DNA of 64,000 bases. Origin: JAHEEL01 sp963836085 (GTDB lineage: Bacteria; Actinomycetota; Acidimicrobiia; Spongiisociales; UBA5794). The position numbers and the translations under genes were made by a program. The stretch is taken from assembly GCA_963836085.1 (NCBI GenBank), contig CAWIHT010000011.1, positions 186,001 through 250,000 of the forward strand, written 5' to 3'. This document shows, one piece after another, positions 58,343 to 64,000 of the stretch; the first letter of the stretch is position 1; each line of letters opens with the position of its first letter. Under the pieces are notes generated by a model. The model was not told the origin of the DNA. It saw only the letters and a program-made list of their open reading frames with translations, and did no database searches.

Positions 58343-58762
58343 GTGAACTGGTTCTCCGACAAGGATGATGCGCGCTCCTACCTGGTCGACCTCACTCGAC
58401 TCTGGGTCGTCTGGATCGCAGGCCTCATCGCGCTGTTCGCCGTCAAGAGTTGGTATGTGCTGCTCGTTGGCGTGGTCATCATCGGGCTGCTCATCTGGCT
58501 CGTCCGGCCCATCCAGGCCCGGGCTGCGGCCATCGACGATCCCGGTGAGGCGGTCGAGGGCAGCGGCGGCCGATTCGGGGGGGCCAGAACGCGAGGCGAG
58601 ATGGCGCTGCGTGTGCTGCTCTATGGCGAGGCACCGCTGGCCGAGGCGATCAACGAGTACGGGATGTGGTCCGGTCTCATCTGGGTACGACGCGTGGTGA
58701 TTGGCATCAGCGCCGTGGCGTTCGCTGCTGTGTTCATCGACATCCTCGAGGGACCCCAATGA
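58343..58762 (+). CDS. Small membrane protein, unknown family
   Basis: A 139-residue protein with two adjacent N-terminal helices (LWVVWIAGLIALFAV and YVLLVGVVIIGLLIWLV) and a C-terminal helix (VVIGISAVAFAAVFIDI). A charged cytoplasmic region lies between them. I recognise no named family. Its stop overlaps the sirtuin start (ATGA), so the two are translationally coupled. The GTG start is chosen because of the promoter hexamer directly in front. Confidence 0.7.
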   Translation: MNWFSDKDDARSYLVDLTRLWVVWIAGLIALFAVKSWYVLLVGVVIIGLLIWLVRPIQARAAAIDDPGEAVEGSGGRFGGARTRGEMALRVLLYGEAPLAEAINEYGMWSGLIWVRRVVIGISAVAFAAVFIDILEGPQ

Positions 58763-59535
58763 GCGTTGCCGTGGACCAGGTGGAGGGCATTGCTCGCCTC
58801 TCGTCGATCCTCACGGTCGCCCAACGGCTTCTGATCTTCACCGGAGCCGGCATCTCGACCGCGAGCGGGATCCCCGACTATCGCGGACCGAAGGGCGTGT
58901 GGAATACCCGTCGGCCGGTCTTCTACCAGGATTTCATGACGAGCCACGAAGCACGCATCGAGTACTGGAATCAGAAGGCGGAGGATCGCGACGCATTCCG
59001 ATCAGCGCGACCGAACGAGGTCCACGACGCGGTGGTTGCCCTCGAAGCGGCGGGTCGGCTTGAACTCCTCGTGACCCAGAACGTGGACGGCCTCCACCGT
59101 ATCGCCGGTACCTCGGAGGATGCGCTCGTCGAGATCCACGGCACAAACGGCCGTGTCGAGTGCCAGACGTGTCGCACCCGGATGGACCCATCGGAGCCAT
59201 TCCGGGTCTTCGCCGAGACCGGCGAACCGCCGGTGTGCCTATGCGGCGGCTATTTGAAGCCGGCGACGATCTCGTTCGGCCAGGAGCTACACCAGGACGA
59301 CCTTGCGCGCGCCTGCCGGGCCGCCAATCGCGCCGACGCTGCGCTTGCGTTGGGTTCCACGTTGCTCGTCACACCCGCGGCAGACATTCCGCTCGAGGCT
59401 GCTCGCGCCGGGGCGTGCTACGCCGTCATCAACCGCGGCCCCACCGAACACGACGACTCCCCGTTCGTGACGCTCCGCATCGACGGCGACGTCGGCACCG
59501 TTTTCCCCCAGGCGGTTGCGGCAGCCCTCGGGTAG
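58759..59535 (+). CDS. NAD-dependent protein deacylase (sirtuin)
   Basis: A 258-residue SIR2 family enzyme. The NAD loop is FTGAGISTASGIPDYRGPKG; TQNVDGLH and the catalytic histidine in EIHGTNGRVEC follow. The zinc module has CQTC and CLCGG. It removes acyl groups from lysine at the expense of NAD, the reverse of the reaction proposed for the Pat-like fusion at 21-24 kb. The start overlaps the membrane protein gene. It resembles actinobacterial class III/U sirtuins; acyl preference is not predicted. Confidence 0.92.
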   Translation: MSVAVDQVEGIARLSSILTVAQRLLIFTGAGISTASGIPDYRGPKGVWNTRRPVFYQDFMTSHEARIEYWNQKAEDRDAFRSARPNEVHDAVVALEAAGRLELLVTQNVDGLHRIAGTSEDALVEIHGTNGRVECQTCRTRMDPSEPFRVFAETGEPPVCLCGGYLKPATISFGQELHQDDLARACRAANRADAALALGSTLLVTPAADIPLEAARAGACYAVINRGPTEHDDSPFVTLRIDGDVGTVFPQAVAAALG

Positions 59536-59580
59536 CCGCGGCGTGAGGGTCCCGTCGGTGGTGGGTGCGCCCCATGGCGG

Positions 59581-59586
59581 TATCCT
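59581..59586 (+). promoter_or_regulatory. -10 element TATCCT for fumC
   Basis: TANNNT 30 bases before the fumC ATG; a short leader with GGAG results. Confidence 0.4.
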
Positions 59587-59616
59587 GACCGTGAATCCCC
59601 GTGTGAAGGAGCGCGC

Positions 59617-60996
59617 ATGCGAATCGAACGAGACTCGATGGGAGAGGTCGCTGTCCCCGACGACGCCTACTACGGCGCATCGACACAGCGAGCCGTCGAC
59701 AACTTCCCGATCTCCGATCTGCGCTTCGGACGCCGGTTCATCTGGGCGCTTGGCCTGATCAAGGGCTCCGCTGCCGAGATGAACGCCTCCATGGGCATCA
59801 TCGACGCCGAGCAGGCTGACGCCATCATTGCGGCGGCCGAGGAGTTGATGGACGGGCAGTTCGATGACCAGTTCGTGGTCGACATCTTCCAGACCGGTTC
59901 CGGCACGTCGACGAATATGAACGCCAACGAAGTCCTGTCGAACCGCGCAACCGAGATCCTCGGTGGAGAGATCGGATCCAGGCTCGTCCACCCGAACGAC
60001 CACGTGAACGCCGGGCAGTCATCGAACGATGTGATTCCGACGGCGATGCACGTCGCAGCGGTCGCCGCGATGGAGGACGATCTCCTCCCGGCGTTGCGCA
60101 ACCTCGCCGGGAGCCTCGAAGCGAAGGCGATCGAGTTCGACGACGTGCTGAAGTCCGGGCGCACCCACCTCCAGGATGCGACGCCGATCCGCCTCGGACA
60201 GGAGTTTTCCGGGTACGCAGCCCAGATCACCAAGGGCATTGACCGCATCGACGGTGTGCTCCCCGAGCTTCGTGAGCTTGCGCTCGGCGGAACGGCCGTC
60301 GGTACCGGCATCAACGCACCCGAGGGGTTCGCGGCCGGCACGATCGCGATCATGAGCCGCCGCTCCGGGTATGCCTTCACGGAAGCCGCCAACCACTTCG
60401 AGGCCCAGGCTGCGAAGGATGCGTACGTGGGCGCGTCCGGTGTGCTCAAAACCGTGGCGACCTCGATGTTCAAGATCGTCAACGATCTCCGGTGGCTGTC
60501 GTCCGGTCCGAGGAACGGCATCGGCGAGATCACGCTCCCGTCACTCCAGCCCGGGTCGTCGATCATGCCGGGGAAGATCAACCCGGTGATCCCGGAAGCC
60601 GTCATGATGATTGCGTCGCGGGTGTTCGGTAACGACGTCACCATCACGTGGGGCGGCGCCAACGGAAACTTCGAACTCAACGTGATGATGCCCGTGATGG
60701 CGCACGCGATGCTCGAGTCGATCGAACTCCTCGCTTCCGGCGCACGGGTGCTCAAGGACATGACCGTCGATGGGGTTGTCGCCAACGAGGAGCGGGCAGC
60801 GTTCTTGCTCGACCAGAACGCAATCGTCGCGACGGCGCTCGTGCCGCACATCGGATACGACACCGTCGCCGTGCTCATCAAGAAGGCTTTCTCCGAAGGC
60901 CGAGGTGTGCGTGAGGTCGCCCTCGAGATGAAGGTGCTCCCGGAGGACGAACTCGACGCGGCCCTCGACATGCGGCCGATGACCGAGGGCGGCTGA
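59617..60996 (+). CDS. fumC: Class II fumarate hydratase
   Basis: A 459-residue TCA-cycle enzyme interconverting fumarate and malate. GSGTSTNMNANEVLSNRA, NAGQSSNDVIPTAMH, SGRTHLQDATPIRLGQE and the signature GSSIMPGKINP are all present, with the catalytic serine in that last loop. The length is normal. GGAG 6 bases before the ATG. It is monocistronic as far as can be seen. Confidence 0.97.
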   Translation: MRIERDSMGEVAVPDDAYYGASTQRAVDNFPISDLRFGRRFIWALGLIKGSAAEMNASMGIIDAEQADAIIAAAEELMDGQFDDQFVVDIFQTGSGTSTNMNANEVLSNRATEILGGEIGSRLVHPNDHVNAGQSSNDVIPTAMHVAAVAAMEDDLLPALRNLAGSLEAKAIEFDDVLKSGRTHLQDATPIRLGQEFSGYAAQITKGIDRIDGVLPELRELALGGTAVGTGINAPEGFAAGTIAIMSRRSGYAFTEAANHFEAQAAKDAYVGASGVLKTVATSMFKIVNDLRWLSSGPRNGIGEITLPSLQPGSSIMPGKINPVIPEAVMMIASRVFGNDVTITWGGANGNFELNVMMPVMAHAMLESIELLASGARVLKDMTVDGVVANEERAAFLLDQNAIVATALVPHIGYDTVAVLIKKAFSEGRGVREVALEMKVLPEDELDAALDMRPMTEGG

Positions 60997-60997
60997 T

Positions 60998-61009
60998 CGG
61001 GCACGCCCG
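60998..61009 (+). terminator. Small hairpin after fumC
   Basis: CGGGC-AC-GCCCG, directly 3' of the fumC stop and followed by CCTTT; weak but well placed. Confidence 0.35.
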
Positions 61010-61072
61010 CCTTTCACGCCGACCGATGGCGTGGCGGCCCATTGGTCGTGTCTCGGGATCCCTGATGTGGCC

Positions 61073-61078
61073 TATCGT
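61073..61078 (+). promoter_or_regulatory. -10 element TATCGT, leaderless start of pncB
   Basis: TANNNT with a 7-base gap to the ATG at 61086. Confidence 0.5.
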
Positions 61079-61085
61079 GTGATCA

Positions 61086-62630
61086 ATGACCAACGAACGG
61101 CGTGATCTCACCGAGGGGTTTCTCTTCACGGATCAGTACCAGCTCACGATGTCGCAGCTGTATTGGAAGTACGGCCTGCATGAGCGGACGGCTCAGTTCG
61201 ACTACTTCTTCCGCCGGTACCCGGACTACGGACGCCACCAGGCCGGGTACGCGGTGTTTGCAGGCCTCGAGTGGCTGTTGGACTGGATCGATGCGACACG
61301 GGTCCGTGATGCCGACCTCGACCATCTGCGAGCGCAGCGCGATCGGGCCGGCCGACGAAGATTCGACGAAGGATTCCTGGCGTGGCTCGCCGAGACCGGA
61401 GGGTTCGGCTCCGTATCGATCCGCTCGATTCCTGAGGGACGGGTGGTCCACGGGCACGAGCCGATCTCGGTGGTTGAGGGCCCCCTCGGGGTTGCCCAGA
61501 TCCTGGAGACCTCGTTCTTGAACCACCTCAATTATCAGACCCTGGTCGCCACGAAGGCATCCCGCGTTGCGGAAGCGGCAGCCGGTGGCCCAGTCCTCGA
61601 ATTCGGCATGCGTCGCGGTCCTGATGTCGGGGCAAACGCCGGGGCGCGGGCCGCCCTCATCGGCGGTGCCGACGCTTCCAGCAATGTCGGGGCGTCGACC
61701 GCAATGGGCGTCGACCCACAGGGCACCCATGCCCACTCGATGGTGCAACTGTTCATGGCGCTCGGCGAAGGAGAGATCGGTGCGTTCCGGGCCTACGCCG
61801 CAACGTATCCAGACGAGTGCCTGCTGCTCGTCGACACGATCGACACCCTTGAGAGCGGTCTACCCAATGCGATCACCGTCTTCAACGAACTACGCGCCGA
61901 CGGTCACGAACCGATCGGGATCCGTCTCGACTCCGGTGACCTCGCCCACCTTGCAGTGCGGTCGGCCACGATGCTCGACGACGCCGGCTTCGCCGACACC
62001 CGTATCGTGCTGTCGTCGGAACTCGACGAGTTGGCGATGTGGCAGATTCGTGCGCAGATCGTCGACGAGGCTCCCCGATACAGCGTCAACGCCGACGCGG
62101 TGCTCGGACGACTCGTCTACGGCGTTGGAACACGGCTGATCACCTCACACGGCCACTCGGCGCTGGGCGGGGTCTACAAACTCGTCGCGATCGCCGAAGC
62201 AGGGGAGTGGATCCCCGCCATGAAGATCTCGGACACTCCCGAGAAAATGCCGATCCCGGGAGATAAGCGGGTCTGGCGCATCTACGACGAGCGTGGACTC
62301 GCAACCGCCGATGTCGTCTCGACGGGAGACGAGGATCTCTCACCCGGCGGCAGCCTCGAGTTGTACCACCCGCACCGTGAGGGGATCGCCCGGCACCTCA
62401 ATGGCATCCGCGATGTCGAGGAACTCGTCGTGCCCGTCTACCGGGGCGGAGTGAGGATCGACCCGGCGCCTTCCCTCAAAGAGATGAGGGAGCGGAGACG
62501 CCTCGATCTCGAGCGGCTCGATACCGGTGTGCGACGCCTCGTCAATCCGCACGTCTATCACGTGTCACTGACGAAGAAGGTCAAGCAGTTGCAGGGAGCG
62601 ATGATCTCCAGAGAGCGGCGACCTCGCTAG
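61086..62630 (+). CDS. pncB: Nicotinate phosphoribosyltransferase
   Basis: A 514-residue enzyme of NAD salvage making nicotinate mononucleotide. TDQYQLTMSQLYWKYGLHER, ETSFLNHLNYQTLVATKA, FGMRRGPDV and GTHAHSMVQLF (active-site histidine) are family marks, followed by the RLDSGDLAHL phosphate-binding part. The C-terminal extension of about 120 residues is usual for actinobacterial forms. It and the sirtuin both touch NAD but are separate transcription units. Its TAG stop shares CTAG with the SRPBCC gene. Confidence 0.94.
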   Translation: MTNERRDLTEGFLFTDQYQLTMSQLYWKYGLHERTAQFDYFFRRYPDYGRHQAGYAVFAGLEWLLDWIDATRVRDADLDHLRAQRDRAGRRRFDEGFLAWLAETGGFGSVSIRSIPEGRVVHGHEPISVVEGPLGVAQILETSFLNHLNYQTLVATKASRVAEAAAGGPVLEFGMRRGPDVGANAGARAALIGGADASSNVGASTAMGVDPQGTHAHSMVQLFMALGEGEIGAFRAYAATYPDECLLLVDTIDTLESGLPNAITVFNELRADGHEPIGIRLDSGDLAHLAVRSATMLDDAGFADTRIVLSSELDELAMWQIRAQIVDEAPRYSVNADAVLGRLVYGVGTRLITSHGHSALGGVYKLVAIAEAGEWIPAMKISDTPEKMPIPGDKRVWRIYDERGLATADVVSTGDEDLSPGGSLELYHPHREGIARHLNGIRDVEELVVPVYRGGVRIDPAPSLKEMRERRRLDLERLDTGVRRLVNPHVYHVSLTKKVKQLQGAMISRERRPR

Positions 62631-63061
62631 CGGCCCTCGGCGCGTTCTTTGAGGGCGGTGTTCATCGACTCGAACCCGGCTCGGGTCTTGTTCGCCACCA
62701 TGCCCCACAGCACCGGGACGAGCGCACCGCTGAATTCCTCGCTCTGCGTGAATTGGACCGTGGAGCCTTCGGTGACGGCGATGTCGAAGTGGTGGTGACC
62801 GTCGAACACCCCTTTGAGTCCGAGTTTGCCGAGCCACGAGAAGCGCCGCTCCGGGATGGCTTCGGTGACGGTCGGCACGAACGTCATGGCCTTCCCTCCT
62901 GGGTTCTGGAGTCGAACCGAGAGGCGGGCACCTTCCGATGGATGTCCGGTGACCTCGCGGATGAAAGGATTCCATTCGGGGTATGCCGCGAAGTCCGTGA
63001 GGATCGCCCAGACCACATCCGGGCTGCTCTTGATCTCGATCGTGGTCGTGAGTTGGCGCAT
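62627..63061 (-). CDS. SRPBCC domain protein
   Basis: A 144-residue START/SRPBCC-fold protein (hydrophobic ligand pocket). It begins RQLTTTIEIKSSPDVVWAIL, with FAAYPEWNPFIREVTG and the C-terminal helix MVANKTRAGFESMNTALK, like polyketide cyclase/AHA1-type members. Ligand and activity are unknown. AGGAG lies 5 bases before the ATG. It is divergent from a TetR gene and likely regulated by it. Confidence 0.82.
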   Translation of the reverse strand: MRQLTTTIEIKSSPDVVWAILTDFAAYPEWNPFIREVTGHPSEGARLSVRLQNPGGKAMTFVPTVTEAIPERRFSWLGKLGLKGVFDGHHHFDIAVTEGSTVQFTQSEEFSGALVPVLWGMVANKTRAGFESMNTALKERAEGR

Positions 63062-63085
63062 GGCATCTCCTAAAGCGACTTGCTG

Positions 63086-63097
63086 TAGCGTTAGCGT
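63086..63097. promoter_or_regulatory. Tandem TAGCGT pair in the SRPBCC/TetR intergenic region
   Basis: TAGCGT repeated exactly twice, with a minus-strand -10 candidate (TACGCT at 63093-63098) overlapping it. It is close in sequence to the palindrome half-site next door. Confidence 0.4.
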
Positions 63098-63113
63098 ACA
63101 TCACCCGAGTTGG

Positions 63114-63136
63114 TAACGCAACCGAACGTTGCGTTA
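63114..63136. promoter_or_regulatory. TetR-type operator palindrome
   Basis: TAACGCAAC-CGAAC-GTTGCGTTA, perfect 9-bp arms with a 5-base centre. Its right arm runs into the TAGGAT -10 (63135-63140) of the TetR gene, whose ATG follows 6 bases later. Autoregulation is likely. Confidence 0.75.
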
Positions 63137-63146
63137 GGATGGTCGC

Positions 63147-63719
63147 ATGGAACCACAACAGCGCCCCGGCGGGCGAACGGCCCGCGTACGAGCGAACGTT
63201 TTGGAAGCAACGCTGAACGAACTCGGAGCGTCGGGGTGGGGGGCCCTCAGCATCGAGCGGATCGCTGAGCGGTCCGGCGTCCACAAGACCACGATCTATC
63301 GACGGTGGGGGACCGTAGACCGGCTTGCACTCGAGGCGCTCCTCGACAGGGGGAGCGAGGAGATTCCGGTCCCTGACACAGGAGGTCTTGTCGGTGATCT
63401 CCTTGCGCTTGGGCGGTTGATCGCAGCCGCGATCTCTGACCCGGTCGGACGGGCTCTGACAACTGCCATCGTGGTCGAACCCGATAGCCAGACGCTGAGT
63501 CGGATTGCGGATGTCTTCTGGTCGGAGCGATTCGGTGCGGCCCGCGTGATCGTCGAACGAGGTATCGAACGGGGGGAGGTTGCGCGTTCGGTGGATGTCG
63601 ATCAGGTGATCGAGTCGATCGCGAGCCAAATCTGGTTCCGCACCATGGTACGGCGGGAGACGGTCACCGATGCTTGGCTGCGCGGCGTGATTGACGCGGC
63701 GGTGCGCTCGACACCCTGA
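63147..63719 (+). CDS. TetR/AcrR family transcriptional regulator
   Basis: A 190-residue repressor. The N-terminal helix-turn-helix reads LSIERIAERSGVHKTTIYRRW. The C-terminal domain is the ligand-binding and dimer part with no identifiable effector. It is divergent from the SRPBCC gene, with a 23-base operator palindrome between. The leaderless start is supported by TAGGAT at 63135-63140. It probably controls itself and the SRPBCC gene. Confidence 0.92.
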   Translation: MEPQQRPGGRTARVRANVLEATLNELGASGWGALSIERIAERSGVHKTTIYRRWGTVDRLALEALLDRGSEEIPVPDTGGLVGDLLALGRLIAAAISDPVGRALTTAIVVEPDSQTLSRIADVFWSERFGAARVIVERGIERGEVARSVDVDQVIESIASQIWFRTMVRRETVTDAWLRGVIDAAVRSTP

Positions 63720-63739
63720 GGACTGTTCGGCCCTTCCGT

Positions 63740-64000
63740 CTAGACCACCAGGACGGTCTTTCCGCGATTGTGTTCCTGCGCCACCCGGCCGATGGCTTCG
63801 GCGGCTTCACTCAGGGGATAGGTTCGCTCGATGATGGGCGTGACGTCGCCGGATTCGATGAGATCCTTCAGATCGAGGAGGCCCTGTCGTGATGTCTTCG
63901 CGACGAACGTCACCAGGCGCTGTCCGACGAACGGCGATGTCACAACGGCTCGAAGGATTCGTGGGATCGGTCCGAACCACTCGCCACCCGAACCGCTGCA
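63740..64000 (-). CDS. MDR-family alcohol dehydrogenase/quinone oxidoreductase, 3' part
   Basis: Partial gene running off the right edge. The frame is open from the edge to the stop at 63740. The visible 86 residues match the C-terminus of NAD(P)-dependent MDR proteins: GGEWFGPIPRILRAVVTSPF, QRLVTFVAKTSRQGLL, and YPLSEAAEAIGRVAQEHNRG followed by KTVLVV. The cofactor- and metal-binding halves lie outside. Convergent with the TetR gene, 20 bases apart. Confidence 0.85.
   Translation of the reverse strand, partial: CSGSGGEWFGPIPRILRAVVTSPFVGQRLVTFVAKTSRQGLLDLKDLIESGDVTPIIERTYPLSEAAEAIGRVAQEHNRGKTVLVV

Overview
The window is a 64 kb, high-GC, gene-dense chromosomal segment from an actinobacterium. 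Signs of this are nucS (EndoMS), an eno-ftsB-DUF501 block, a menaquinone operon set, an F420-type LLM oxidoreductase, a DUF222/HNH (13E12-type) protein, an MT0933-type antitoxin and a type-5 UDG. The gene mix suits a deep-branching class such as Acidimicrobiia better than mycobacteria or streptomycetes, but that placement is inference. I see no prophage, transposase, CRISPR array or rRNA. One tRNA, Leu(UAA), is present.

Layout. 0-5 kb: end of pgsA, an SDR dehydratase/epimerase and mfd. 5-8 kb: a less ordinary stretch with about 560 non-coding bases, a zinc-ribbon membrane protein, a DUF222/HNH protein of different codon use and a ROK sugar kinase. 8-13 kb: tightly overlapped operon of PPIase lipoprotein, mazG, eno, ftsB and DUF501. 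13-20 kb: EF-G-like GTPase, tRNA-Leu, two small SHOCT proteins, a GGDEF-EAL protein, an ABC-F ATPase and an LTD-like lipoprotein. 20-25 kb: UPF0014 permease, GNAT/acyl-CoA synthetase fusion and a CBS-BON protein. 24.6-31.8 kb: menaquinone genes menF, menD, menA, menB, menE around a DUF1648 protein. 31.8-40 kb: minus-strand set of CHAD protein, GH57 lipoprotein, M3 peptidase, EEP-like membrane protein and PQQ-propeller lipoprotein. 40-46 kb: YihY, a heterodimeric ABC exporter and a class V aminotransferase, all overlapped. 46-49.5 kb: small enzymes, an antitoxin-like protein and an Eis-like acetyltransferase. 49.6-58.3 kb: the SUF Fe-S assembly genes, split into sufB and sufD-Rieske-sufC by nucS, a sigma factor, a DUF4015 lipoprotein, a type-5 UDG and an M23 peptidase. 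58.3-64 kb: membrane protein, sirtuin, fumC, pncB, SRPBCC protein, TetR regulator and the end of a zinc-type alcohol dehydrogenase.

Expression signals. Many first genes have a TANNNT hexamer ending 6-8 bases before the start codon and no Shine-Dalgarno, which predicts leaderless mRNAs. Operon-internal genes instead overlap by ATGA, GTGA or TGATG. Clear inverted repeats lie over the sufB promoter, the TetR promoter and the sigma-factor leader.

The most unusual sequence signals are heptamer tandem tracts (GGYRRCY family) placed against the stop codons of minus-strand genes at four loci, three convergent gene pairs that share a CTAG as their two TAG stops, and the split SUF locus with its operator-like palindrome. 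I do not see a clearly new defence or biosynthetic system.
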